The notes below the pieces were generated by a model, which saw only the letters and a program-made list of their open reading frames with translations, made no database searches and had not been told where the DNA came from. Below, in pieces: positions 1 to 5,948 of a stretch of DNA of 5,948 bases. The DNA is from Pseudomonadota bacterium (GTDB lineage: Bacteria > Pseudomonadota > Gammaproteobacteria > Burkholderiales > Burkholderiaceae_D). Location: contig JAEZLB010000318.1 of the NCBI GenBank assembly GCA_023435945.1, positions 1-5,948 on the forward strand, in the 5' to 3' direction. How positions within the stretch are numbered: the stretch's first letter is position 1; the number at the start of each line of letters is the position of its first letter. The translations under genes were made by a program, and so were the position numbers.

Positions 1-532
<532 letters not shown>

Positions 533-598
533 CTAGTCTAGTTTTGAAAATTTGTTTCGTCGCGGCGGCCGTTCATTCGCTGCACTGCCGCAATCAGG

Positions 599-627
599 AT
601 GGCAGGAACTTACCACAGATTCGTCAA
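599..627 (-). promoter_or_regulatory. Weak candidate promoter for adk
   Basis: In the kdsB-adk gap the minus strand carries TTGACG (622-627), five of six matches to the -35 consensus. Seventeen bases on is TGCCAT (599-604), only three of six matches to the -10 consensus. adk is commonly transcribed on its own as well as with neighbours, and 134 bases is enough for a promoter. The -10 is poor and the call is tentative. I see no hairpin followed by a T-run after kdsB, so read-through from kdsB is also possible. Confidence 0.22.
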
Positions 628-657
628 AATTCGAGCCCTGCAGCGTTCCGGGATTTG

Positions 658-1410
658 CTACAACCCATAAACCCGTTGTACGCGCTCCAGGTCTTCCGGT
701 GTGTCAACACCGGCAGCCGGAATGCTGTCCGTGACATGCACGGCAATCGGATAGCCGTGCCATAGCGCACGTAATTGCTCCAGCGCTTCGATCTGCTCCA
801 GAGGAGCCACCTGCAGGCGCGGATAGGCCTGCAGAAAAGCGTTGGTATAGGCATACAAGCCTATATGCCGCAAAGGACGATAACCGGCAGGCAGTGTCTG
901 CCGGGTTTGTGCAAAACCGTCCCTATGCCAGGGAATCGTGGCGCGCGAAAAATAAAGCGCCTTGCCCGTCTTGTCCAGCACTACCTTCACCACATTGGGG
1001 TTGAAGGCTTCTTCGACATTATCCAGTTCATGTGCCGCTGTCGCCATCGGCACATCCTTTCCGATCAGTGCTGCCGTAGCGGCAATCAGACCGGGATCAA
1101 TCAGCGGCTCATCGCCCTGCACGTTCACCACCACCGCATCATCCGCCAACCCCGCCGCTGCCGCCACTTCCGCAATGCGGTCGGTACCGGAAGGATGGTC
1201 GGCGCGCGTCATGCGGGCCAGCACGCCATGCCTGATACAGGCATTCAGGATGTCCTCGTGGTCGGTCGCCACGATCACCTGTTCCGCACCGGCTTTCATT
1301 GCCTGCTCGGCCACGCGGACCACCATGGGCTTGCCCCCCAGGTCGGCCAGCGGCTTGTTCGGCAGGCGCGTCGAGGCCAGGCGAGCAGGAATGATGACGG
1401 TAAAGGACAT
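658..1410 (-). CDS. kdsB: 3-deoxy-manno-octulosonate cytidylyltransferase (CMP-Kdo synthetase)
   Basis: KdsB activates Kdo with CTP to give CMP-Kdo and pyrophosphate in the cytoplasm, supplying the sugar that is attached to lipid A. The 250-residue protein has the usual family length. Family motifs appear in order: the nucleotide-binding signature [16 protein letters not shown] at 6-21, SGTDR at 74-78, NVQGDEP at 96-102 with the metal-binding Asp100, NPNVVKVV at 137-144, YFSRATIP at 153-160, RHIGLYAY at 181-188, [13 protein letters not shown] at 204-216, and GVDTPEDLE at 234-242. The start is ATG with only a weak ribosome site (GGGA about 10 bases upstream); no better start exists, because the signature begins within six residues. 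It follows the Trm112-like gene after 90 bases that contain a perfect hairpin. It serves the same pathway as lpxK upstream. Confidence 0.97.
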   Translation of the reverse strand: MSFTVIIPARLASTRLPNKPLADLGGKPMVVRVAEQAMKAGAEQVIVATDHEDILNACIRHGVLARMTRADHPSGTDRIAEVAAAAGLADDAVVVNVQGDEPLIDPGLIAATAALIGKDVPMATAAHELDNVEEAFNPNVVKVVLDKTGKALYFSRATIPWHRDGFAQTRQTLPAGYRPLRHIGLYAYTNAFLQAYPRLQVAPLEQIEALEQLRALWHGYPIAVHVTDSIPAAGVDTPEDLERVQRVYGL

Positions 1411-1446
1411 GCTACAAAATCCCGGTGTATGCAGAGTGAAATGTCA

Positions 1447-1466
1447 GCAAGGTACATGAACCTTGC
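1447..1466 (-). repeat. Perfect 7-bp inverted repeat (hairpin) before kdsB
   Basis: GCAAGGT (1447-1453) and ACCTTGC (1460-1466) are exact reverse complements around a six-base loop, in the 90-base gap between the Trm112-like gene and kdsB. In the kdsB mRNA the hairpin would end 36 bases before the start codon. A T-run precedes it in the kdsB sense and none follows it, so it does not look like a standard intrinsic terminator. It could act as an mRNA stability or processing element, or as a protein-binding site. The role is unknown. Confidence 0.55.
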
Positions 1467-1500
1467 CAAAAAGAGCAAAGAAGCTGGGCGCCGGATTCGG

Positions 1501-1701
1501 CTACAAGCCAGGCGACGGCGCAGTCGACACCGGATCGATACCCGTATCGCGCGCTTCTTCCGCCCACATGATGGGAATCCCGTCGCGGATCGGATAAGCC
1601 AGCTTATCCGCTTTGCAAATCAGCTCCTGCGCTTTTTTGTCGTATTGCAGCGGGCCCTTGCAGACAGGACAAACCAAAACATCAAGCAGTCGGGTATCCA
1701 C
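1501..1701 (-). CDS. Trm112/YcaR (UPF0434) family small protein
   Basis: This 66-residue protein matches the bacterial Trm112-like family (E. coli YcaR). It begins [18 protein letters not shown], has CPVC at 11-14, ELICK with Cys29 at 26-30, and the family hallmark [12 protein letters not shown] at 34-45. The cysteines suggest a small metal-binding or structural knuckle. The molecular role in bacteria is not settled; eukaryotic Trm112 activates methyltransferases, and extending that here would be speculation. The start is taken as GTG at 1701, because family members begin at MD-RLL and GGAGAA lies five bases upstream. An upstream ATG at 1779 is in frame but would add 26 residues absent from the family. 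The gene overlaps the lpxK end by 20 bases, suggesting coupled translation. The last 16 or so residues are unlike the core and look like the usual variable tail. Confidence 0.9.
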   Translation of the reverse strand: MDTRLLDVLVCPVCKGPLQYDKKAQELICKADKLAYPIRDGIPIMWAEEARDTGIDPVSTAPSPGL

Positions 1702-2719
1702 GTAATTTCTCCACAATTCTGTCTGGCAAAGCCGCATCGACTTGCGCAGTGACCGGCACCACCCAAAGGCGCTGATCATTTTTTAATGCTTCAAGATGGC
1801 GACATTTTACTGCATCCTTCTCGGTGATCAGAATAATATCGGCTTGCACCGCCGCAAAAGGATTGTCGGCATAGTCGTAATGGTCGGGCAGCGGCAGGGT
1901 TTCGACGCGCAATCCTGCGTGTTCCAGCATGCCGAAGAAGCGTGCAGGATTGCCGATTCCGGCAGCCGCCACCAGCTTCAGCGCCGGGTTATCATCTTTG
2001 GCAAAATCGGCCAGCGCACAGGTCCGGGAAGGGACCTGCAAGGAATAAGCCATCTCGCCTTTCAGGTGCATGGCAATGGTCTCTCCCTTTATTCCCGCTG
2101 CCTTGCCGCCATTGATCACGGTGAAATCGCGGGGTCGAGACAAGGGTTCGCGCAGGGGCCCCGCCGGCAGCAGCCAGCCATTGCCGCCACCGCGGGCATC
2201 GAACAATACGATTTCCATATCCCGGCCCAGCGCATAGTGCTGCAAACCGTCGTCCGACAGGATCACGTCCACTTGCGGATATTGCGCCAGCAGAGCCTCT
2301 CCGGTAGCCACCCGGTTGCGTCCCACCATCACCGGACATCCGGTGCGCTGCGCTATCAGCAAGGGTTCGTCGCCCACATGTTCTGGAGAAGAATCGTGCG
2401 TCACCGCCTGCGGCGCGCTTTCCTTGCTGCCGTAACCGCGTGAAATCACGCCTGGCTGAAAACCGGCTGCGCGCAACGCCTCCACCAGAAAAACCACCAT
2501 CGGCGTCTTGCCGGTACCGCCCACAAACAAATTACCCACCACGATAACCGGCACCGGCAGGCGCGTCGTTTTCAACCAGCCCATACGGTACAAAAGCCGT
2601 CGCAAGCCGGTCAGCACGCCAAATAAAGCAGCCAGGGGCAGCAAGCACCAGGCCAGCAGGCCACGCCGCATCCAGTTGCGGGCCAGCGTGTGTTCCAGTC
2701 GAGAAGATGAAGAGGACAA
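1682..2719 (-). CDS. lpxK: Tetraacyldisaccharide 4'-kinase (lipid A 4'-kinase)
   Basis: LpxK transfers phosphate from ATP to the 4' position of the tetraacylated disaccharide, giving lipid IVA at the cytoplasmic face of the inner membrane. With the chosen start the protein is 345 residues. A hydrophobic N-terminal anchor spans about 21-39 ([19 protein letters not shown]). The P-loop GGTGKT is at 67-72. GDEP with Asp117 corresponds by eye to the catalytic Asp99 of Aquifex LpxK. SDDGLQH with Asp156/Asp157 is the Walker B region, PDHYDY has the expected His280, and ITEKDAVKC follows. No ATG fits: the only nearby one (2671) cuts into the conserved [11 protein letters not shown] segment. TTG at 2719 has AGAGAC six bases upstream and is preferred; TTG at 2725 is in frame but too close to that site. 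The gene lies 125 bases after exbD and overlaps the Trm112-like gene by 20 bases. Confidence 0.95.
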   Translation of the reverse strand: MSSSSSRLEHTLARNWMRRGLLAWCLLPLAALFGVLTGLRRLLYRMGWLKTTRLPVPVIVVGNLFVGGTGKTPMVVFLVEALRAAGFQPGVISRGYGSKESAPQAVTHDSSPEHVGDEPLLIAQRTGCPVMVGRNRVATGEALLAQYPQVDVILSDDGLQHYALGRDMEIVLFDARGGGNGWLLPAGPLREPLSRPRDFTVINGGKAAGIKGETIAMHLKGEMAYSLQVPSRTCALADFAKDDNPALKLVAAAGIGNPARFFGMLEHAGLRVETLPLPDHYDYADNPFAAVQADIILITEKDAVKCRHLEALKNDQRLWVVPVTAQVDAALPDRIVEKLRGYPTA

Positions 2720-2844
2720 GGGCAAGTCTCTGGATATGGACTAAATGGTAAGCACCGGCGGGCGCGCACCAGATAAAGCGAATTGAACAAAGTGCACTGC
2801 ATCCACCCCACGAACGATTTTAACGACCCGGGGCAGAACGGGAC

Positions 2845-3282
2845 CTAACGGCGACCAGAAGAGGAAGCCTGGGCCGCGAAGGTCAGTTGCGCCATTCCGG
2901 CCAGACGAGCTGCCTCCATCACGTTGATGACGGACTGATGCGCCGCCAGCGCATCAGCATTGATCACGATGATTGGCCCACGCTCACCGCCCTTGCCGGC
3001 GGCTGCACGCTGCAGATCGGCGGCCAGGCCCGCCACATCGCGATACGGCACCTGCCGGTCATCGATCGCGTAGCGGCCCTGCGCATCGACCATCACGTGG
3101 ATTTCCGCCGGACGCTCCACTGCCTTGTTCGCATCGGCGGTCGGCAGCGTTACATCCAGCGCCGTCGAGCGGCTGTAAGTCGTGGTCACCATCAGGAAAA
3201 TCAGGATGACCAGCAGGATGTCGATAAAAGCGATCAGGTTGATTTCCGGCTCTTCCCGGCGCACGCCTTTGCGAAAATTCAT
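2845..3282 (-). CDS. exbD: ExbD/TolR-family proton-channel subunit
   Basis: ExbD-type proteins have one inner-membrane helix and a periplasmic domain, and work with ExbB to turn proton flow into mechanical work at the envelope. The 145-residue protein begins MNFRKGVRREEPEINLIAFID. Its single membrane helix runs from about 16 to 32 and contains Asp21, the position of the essential proton-carrying aspartate (Asp25 in E. coli ExbD). The helix is preceded by a basic and acidic cytoplasmic tail and followed by TTTYSRSTALDVTLPTA, as usual in the family. The periplasmic part ends in a serine- and arginine-rich tail. GAAGG and AGGAAG lie 6-10 bases before the ATG. The gene follows exbB after 20 bases and is surely co-transcribed with it. 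No tonB or tolA/tolB is visible, so ExbD versus TolR cannot be decided by context; ExbD is the usual name at this locus. Confidence 0.93.
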   Translation of the reverse strand: MNFRKGVRREEPEINLIAFIDILLVILIFLMVTTTYSRSTALDVTLPTADANKAVERPAEIHVMVDAQGRYAIDDRQVPYRDVAGLAADLQRAAAGKGGERGPIIVINADALAAHQSVINVMEAARLAGMAQLTFAAQASSSGRR

Positions 3283-3302
3283 GGCTTGCCTTCTTCCTGA
3301 CC

Positions 3303-3917
3303 TTAAGCGGCTTTCCGGCGCAGATGCTGGATGCTATCCACAAAGCGCACGGCCTGCTGTTCCATGTCGACCACAAAGCTGTCGACCAGCGCGCGGAAGT
3401 GGCGGTAGAACAGCAGGGCCGGCATCGCGATGGCCAGGCCAAAACCGGTGTTGTAGAGCGCCACCGAAATGCCGTGCGCCAGTTGCGCCGGATTCGCGCC
3501 GCTTGCGTTCTGGGAACCGAAAATTTCAATCATCCCGACGATGGTGCCGAACAGCCCCATCAGCGGTGCCAGCGTGGCAATCGTACCCAGTGAAGTCAAA
3601 TAGCGCTCCAGATCATGGGCAGCGCCACGTCCCGCTTCCTCGATGGATTCCTTCATCACTTCGCGCGGCGCATCGGCATGGCGCAGACCTGCAGCCAGTA
3701 CTTTGCCCAGCGGAGAGTTCTCAGCCAGGTTGGCGAGCACTTCCGGCTTGGCTTTACCGGTCTTGTAGACATTCAGAACTTCCTGCAGCAGGTCAGGCGG
3801 AAGGATACGGTTACGCCGCAAAGCCAGCGAACGTGCGATAATCAGGGCAAGGGCTATGATGGACATGAGCAGCAGGAACCAGATTGGCCAGCCGGCAGCT
3901 TGAATAATTGCAAACAA
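3303..3917 (-). CDS. exbB: ExbB/TolQ-family (MotA/TolQ/ExbB) proton-channel protein
   Basis: ExbB forms the multi-subunit inner-membrane ring around ExbD and is the stator of the proton-driven motor. From TTG at 3917 the protein has 204 residues. Membrane helix 1 is near 10-28 (WPIWFLLLMSIIALALII), followed by a cytoplasmic stretch. Helix 2 (LGTIATLAPLMGLFGTIVGMI, 110-130) carries Thr125, equivalent to Thr148 of E. coli ExbB. Helix 3 (ALYNTGFGLAIAMPALLFY) carries Thr157, equivalent to Thr181. The position of E. coli Glu176 is Val152. AGGAG sits exactly six bases before the TTG, and homologues as I recall them begin at (M)FAIIQAAGWP, which decides the start. An ATG at 4037 would add 40 residues with no good ribosome site. 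The gene heads the leftward block and is divergent from xseA. Confidence 0.93.
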   Translation of the reverse strand: MFAIIQAAGWPIWFLLLMSIIALALIIARSLALRRNRILPPDLLQEVLNVYKTGKAKPEVLANLAENSPLGKVLAAGLRHADAPREVMKESIEEAGRGAAHDLERYLTSLGTIATLAPLMGLFGTIVGMIEIFGSQNASGANPAQLAHGISVALYNTGFGLAIAMPALLFYRHFRALVDSFVVDMEQQAVRFVDSIQHLRRKAA

Positions 3918-4001
3918 AGACAACTCCTGTGCAGGAAACGAGACTTCAGGACGGAGAATGTAGCGTGTTGAGTGCTTGTGAGCAAGCAAGAGGAACAGCA
4001 A

Positions 4002-4034
4002 AATTGCGCTTCGCACCGTGACTGTGCCGCAATT
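4002..4034 (-). repeat. Hairpin-forming inverted repeat upstream of exbB
   Basis: AATTGCG (4002-4008) and CGCAATT (4028-4034) are exact reverse complements. Inside them GCAC (4013-4016) pairs with GTGC (4024-4027), leaving a seven-base loop and a four-base bulge on one side. The element lies 85 bases before the exbB start, inside the frame of the rejected longer exbB start. It could be a leader structure or an operator; no T-run of terminator quality follows it on either strand. Confidence 0.5.
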
Positions 4035-4117
4035 CATACGCTGCCTGAAAAAGAACGCTTAATGTCCCTCTCTTGGCGTTTTTCACGCGGCATGCACCTG
4101 ATTCGAGCATGGGAGCC

Positions 4118-4138
4118 TGTGGATAACTTTGTGAACAA
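4118..4138 (+). promoter_or_regulatory. DnaA-box pair (one perfect, one degenerate)
   Basis: TGTGGATAA at 4118-4126 is a perfect match to the DnaA-box consensus (TTATCCACA on the other strand). TGTGAACAA at 4130-4138 has the same orientation, differs at two of nine positions and starts 12 bases later. A further two-mismatch copy, TGTGGACAT, lies at 4294-4302 just before the xseA start. Close same-direction boxes are the kind of arrangement DnaA can use for cooperative binding. Whether DnaA binds here is inference; no dnaA gene or other origin marker is in the window. Confidence 0.45.
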
Positions 4139-4183
4139 CAATCGAACAAGGAAGCGAAGTGCTTGATTTAAAAGCCTTTTTAT

Positions 4184-4211
4184 TTGACTTTACGCCACAT
4201 CAAATTAAAAA
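4184..4211 (+). promoter_or_regulatory. Candidate xseA promoter
   Basis: TTGACT at 4184-4189 matches the -35 consensus at five of six positions. TAAAAA follows at 4206-4211 after 16 bases (four of six matches); AAAAAT at 4208-4213 with an 18-base gap is equally good. The site lies in a tract of about 26 percent G+C, unlike the flanking coding DNA, which favours a real promoter. A perfect TATAAT occurs downstream at 4239-4244 but has no recognisable -35, so the main start may be at either. Confidence 0.4.
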
Positions 4212-4230
4212 ATCTCCTTTAAAATCAAAT

Positions 4231-4253
4231 ACTTGGAATATAATTCCTCAAGT
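4231..4253 (+). promoter_or_regulatory. Inverted repeat enclosing a perfect TATAAT
   Basis: GGAAT (4235-4239) and ATTCC (4243-4247) are exact reverse complements around ATA. Farther out, ACTTG (4231-4235) pairs with CAAGT (4249-4253), with a two-base offset on the right arm. The perfect -10 hexamer TATAAT (4239-4244) lies at the dyad centre. This is what an operator occluding a promoter would look like, but no regulator gene is adjacent and AT-rich DNA yields such symmetry fairly easily. Confidence 0.35.
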
Positions 4254-4321
4254 GAAAAATTTGCTTACAAAAATACGCAGACCGGATGCGGACTGTGGAC
4301 ATATTAGGCTTGGAAACCCGC

Positions 4322-5683
4322 ATGAAATCTGAAGATGATTTGAAGAACCCTGATAATACGCAGCCTATTCTGCCGGTATCGGCATTAAACCAAGCTGTAG
4401 CAAGGCTTCTGGAACGAAGTTTCCCGCTGGCCTGGGTTTCTGGCGAGATTTCCAATTTCACCCGCGCCGCATCCGGCCACTGGTACTTTACCCTCAAGGA
4501 TGAGGCAGCCCAGGTACGGGCAGTCATGTTCAAGGGCCGTGCGCAGCATGCCGGATTCACGCCGCGCGAGGGCGACAAGGTGGAGGTGCGGGCGCTGGTC
4601 ACCCTGTATGCCCCACGCGGCGATTATCAACTGAATGTAGAAGCGATACGCCGGGCCGGCGTAGGCAATCTTTACGAAGCCTTCCTTCAGTTGAAGGACA
4701 GACTGGCCAAGGAAGGCCTGTTCGATGCCGATAAAAAACGCCCGCTTCCCGTTTTTGCCCGGACCCTGGGCATCGTCACCAGCCCGCAGGCGGCCGCGCT
4801 GCGCGACGTATTGACCACGCTGCGGCGGCGCGCGCCGCATGTGCAGGTGATTCTTTACCCCGCTCCTGTGCAGGGCGAAGGCGCTGGCGAAAAAATCGCG
4901 CATATGATCAATACGGCATCTCGTCGCGCGGAATGCGAGGTGCTGCTGGTATGCCGTGGCGGAGGCAGCATAGAGGACTTGTGGGCCTTCAATCATGAGT
5001 CCGTCGCGCGTGCGATGGCGGATTGCACGATGCCAGTGATCTCCGGCGTCGGCCATGAAACCGATTTCACCATTGCCGATTTTGCAGCCGATTTACGCGC
5101 ACCGACACCGACCGCCGCCGCCGAACTGGCGGTCACTCCACGTGCAGACTGGCTGGCGGAACTGGAAATGCATGCCGACGACCTGACGCGCGCATTGCAA
5201 CGCCGGTTATCCGAAATTTCTCAAACGCTGGACTGGATGTCGCGCCGCCTGGTCAGCCCGACCGCCTATATCGCGCACCAGCGGCTGAAACTGCGCAATC
5301 TGCAGGCCTCGCTCGCCCATGCCACCCGTACGCCGCTGGCCGAAGCGCGCCTCAACCTGAGCCGCCTGCATAACCGGCTGGGCAATTACCGTCCCAATAC
5401 CCGTGCGCTACGGATGCAGTTGCACGATTACAGCCACAGGCTGGGCTGTCAGTCGGACATGGTCGTTTCACGCCGGCGCCAGCAACTGGGTGCGCTGACA
5501 TCCCAGCTGGAACTGCTCAATCCGCAGCGCACGCTGGAACGCGGGTATGCACTGGTCACCGATGCCAAGGGCCAGGTGATCCGCTCCCCCCAGGCACTGC
5601 GGCCTCGCGAACATCTCACGCTACGCCTGGCCGAAGGCAGTGCCACCATCGGCGTGGCGACCGTTCAGCCCATGCTGGATTGA
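4322..5683 (+). CDS. xseA: Exodeoxyribonuclease VII large subunit
   Basis: XseA is the catalytic and DNA-binding subunit of exonuclease VII, which with several copies of XseB degrades single-stranded DNA from both ends in repair. With the ATG at 4322 it has 453 residues, close to the 456 of E. coli. The N-terminal OB-fold spans about 15-112 ([30 protein letters not shown]). The catalytic domain has [14 protein letters not shown] at 150-163, [13 protein letters not shown] at 212-224, GVGHETDFT at 242-250 and [12 protein letters not shown] at 257-268. A long, arginine- and leucine-rich helical region follows to about 398, as expected for the coiled-coil arm that binds XseB. The C-terminal segment [14 protein letters not shown] is at 399-412. 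An in-frame ATG at 4286 has no ribosome site and adds 12 residues outside the family core; GGA lies seven bases before the preferred start. xseB is not in this window. Confidence 0.96.
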   Translation: MKSEDDLKNPDNTQPILPVSALNQAVARLLERSFPLAWVSGEISNFTRAASGHWYFTLKDEAAQVRAVMFKGRAQHAGFTPREGDKVEVRALVTLYAPRGDYQLNVEAIRRAGVGNLYEAFLQLKDRLAKEGLFDADKKRPLPVFARTLGIVTSPQAAALRDVLTTLRRRAPHVQVILYPAPVQGEGAGEKIAHMINTASRRAECEVLLVCRGGGSIEDLWAFNHESVARAMADCTMPVISGVGHETDFTIADFAADLRAPTPTAAAELAVTPRADWLAELEMHADDLTRALQRRLSEISQTLDWMSRRLVSPTAYIAHQRLKLRNLQASLAHATRTPLAEARLNLSRLHNRLGNYRPNTRALRMQLHDYSHRLGCQSDMVVSRRRQQLGALTSQLELLNPQRTLERGYALVTDAKGQVIRSPQALRPREHLTLRLAEGSATIGVATVQPMLD

Positions 5684-5779
5684 CACGCCTCCCGCCATGG
5701 GGGCCGGACCCCTGCCCTCATTGAGCTGGCTCATGAATGAAGCCTCACATGCGAGCTGCACGAAAGACGCATCCAGCAT

Positions 5780-5803
5780 ACAATTAGCGCTTCGCTAAAT
5801 TGT
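5780..5803 (+). repeat. Inverted repeat overlapping the sodB -35 candidate
   Basis: ACAATTAGCG (5780-5789) pairs with CGCT (5793-5796) plus AATTGT (5798-5803), giving ten base pairs, a three-base loop and a single bulged A at 5797. No T-run follows. The right arm overlaps the candidate -35 hexamer TTGTCA (5800-5805), so a repressor or activator site is plausible. It does not resemble the Fur consensus. Confidence 0.45.
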
Positions 5804-5829
5804 CATCTATAGAACATAGAGCATTTAAC
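5800..5829 (+). promoter_or_regulatory. Candidate sodB promoter
   Basis: TTGTCA (5800-5805, five of six matches) and TTTAAC (5824-5829, four of six) are separated by 18 bases. Transcription would start near 5836, giving a leader of about 33 bases that contains the ribosome site AAAGGA. The hexamers are moderate matches and the assignment is by eye only. Confidence 0.35.
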
Positions 5830-5868
5830 GTTTGCGGTTTATATCAAAAAAGAGAGAAAGGACTAACC

Positions 5869-5948
5869 ATGGAACATACGCTGCCTCCCCTGCCTTATGC
5901 CAAGGATGCACTGCAACCCCACATCTCGGCAGAGACCCTGGAATTCCA
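5869..5948 (+). CDS. sodB: Superoxide dismutase [Fe], N-terminal 26 residues (cut by window edge)
   Basis: Iron superoxide dismutase converts superoxide to hydrogen peroxide and oxygen in the cytoplasm. The visible start, MEHTLPPLPYAKDALQPHIS followed by AETLEF, matches the very conserved N-terminus of SodB (E. coli: LPALPYAKDALAPHISAETIEYH). The first metal-ligand histidine comes directly after the last complete codon and is outside the window. AAAGGA lies six bases before the ATG, so the start is well supported. Iron rather than manganese use is inferred from the family (PYAKDAL type) and cannot be tested on 26 residues. It lies in the same direction as xseA, 185 bases on, and probably has its own promoter. 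Confidence 0.93.
   Translation, partial: MEHTLPPLPYAKDALQPHISAETLEF

Larger units (their letters stand above)
3918..4321. other. Divergent intergenic region between exbB and xseA
   Basis: These 404 bases separate the two divergent start codons and hold no convincing gene. The exbB-proximal part (3918-4150) has moderate base content. It contains a TGCTTG/CAAGCA hairpin at 3973-3988, a longer hairpin at 4002-4034, and the DnaA-box pair at 4118-4138. A weak exbB promoter guess on the minus strand is TTGCTC (3980-3985), a 17-base gap, then TACATT (3957-3962). The xseA-proximal part (4161-4270) is sharply AT-rich, with 29 G or C in 110 bases. It carries promoter-like hexamers for xseA and the repeat ATCAAAT at 4199-4205 and 4224-4230. 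The short open frames on either strand resemble no family I know. Confidence 0.8.
5684..5868 (+). other. xseA-sodB intergenic region
   Basis: These 185 bases hold no gene. Just after xseA come GGGG (5699-5702) and CCCC (5709-5712), a short GC stem. Then comes the dyad TGAGC-TG-GCTCA (5722-5733), whose arms extend imperfectly to TCAT (5718-5721) and ATGA (5737-5740). Neither is followed by a T-run, so an intrinsic terminator for xseA is not evident. The second half becomes AT-rich and holds the sodB promoter candidate and a hairpin. Confidence 0.7.

Noticed and set aside
775..1752. A 325-residue plus-strand open frame opposite kdsB and the Trm112-like gene.
   Set aside because: It is antisense to two confidently identified genes, rich in His, Arg and Gln, and has no domain. 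Long antisense frames are common in GC-rich DNA.
1796..2443. A 215-residue plus-strand open frame opposite lpxK.
   Set aside because: It is the antisense shadow of lpxK, whose motifs are intact on the other strand.
2726..2844. A separate promoter or small gene between exbD and lpxK.
   Set aside because: I found no hexamer pair with acceptable spacing and no plausible short coding frame. The gap may simply be an untranslated part of the operon.
3918..4037. N-terminal extension of exbB from the ATG at 4037, with a signal-peptide-like hydrophobic stretch (AILLFLLLAHKHS).
   Set aside because: There is no ribosome site before 4037. A strong AGGAG lies six bases before TTG 3917, the remaining protein already has family length, and the extension overlaps the hairpin at 4002-4034.
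3946..4166. Short open frames on both strands in the exbB-xseA gap (64 and 67 residues).
   Set aside because: They have no recognisable domain or good ribosome site, overlap each other on opposite strands, and have compositions typical of chance frames.
4118..4270. A chromosomal replication origin, given a DnaA box beside an AT-rich tract.
   Set aside because: There is only one perfect box, with no dnaA, dnaN, gidA or parAB nearby. A regulatory or titration site is the more modest reading.
4385..5056. A 223-residue minus-strand open frame opposite xseA.
   Set aside because: It is the antisense shadow of xseA, with no recognisable features.
5699..5733. Possible intrinsic terminator after xseA (GGGG/CCCC stem and TGAGC/GCTCA dyad).
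   Set aside because: The stems are short, the second dyad has only a two-base centre, and neither is followed by a T-run. Kept only as a note in the intergenic entry.

Overview
The window looks like a core-chromosome segment of a betaproteobacterium, most likely Burkholderiales of the Oxalobacteraceae type (Herminiimonas, Janthinobacterium or Collimonas relatives). This rests on GC-rich coding, on the character of the Adk, KdsB, XseA and SodB proteins, and on the gene order. The genus is an inference; no search was possible. I see no mobile element, CRISPR array, RNA gene or foreign-looking gene.

Layout. Positions 1-3917 hold a leftward (minus-strand) block, read in transcription order as exbB, exbD, lpxK, a small Trm112/YcaR-family gene, kdsB and adk (cut by the left edge). 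Positions 3918-4321 are a divergent intergenic region. It has a perfect DnaA-box 9-mer with a degenerate partner, several inverted repeats, and an AT-rich tract with promoter-like hexamers. Positions 4322-5683 hold xseA on the plus strand. After a 185-base gap with inverted repeats and a candidate promoter comes the start of sodB (iron superoxide dismutase), cut by the right edge.

How the genes fit together. LpxK phosphorylates the lipid A precursor. KdsB activates Kdo, the first sugar added to lipid A. ExbB and ExbD form a proton-driven inner-membrane motor of the ExbBD/TolQR type. The small Trm112-like zinc-site protein sits between lpxK and kdsB, as it does in several other proteobacteria. 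The leftward block is therefore an outer-membrane/LPS gene set with an energy-transducing module at its head and adk at its end. The rightward genes serve DNA repair (exonuclease VII large subunit) and oxidative defence (SodB).

The window holds no evident new system. The points worth a second look are regulatory: the DnaA-box pair between exbB and xseA, a -10-like hexamer inside an inverted repeat, hairpins before kdsB, exbB and sodB, and three leftward genes whose best starts are TTG or GTG. The ExbB also lacks the glutamate that E. coli ExbB and TolQ carry in the third membrane helix.
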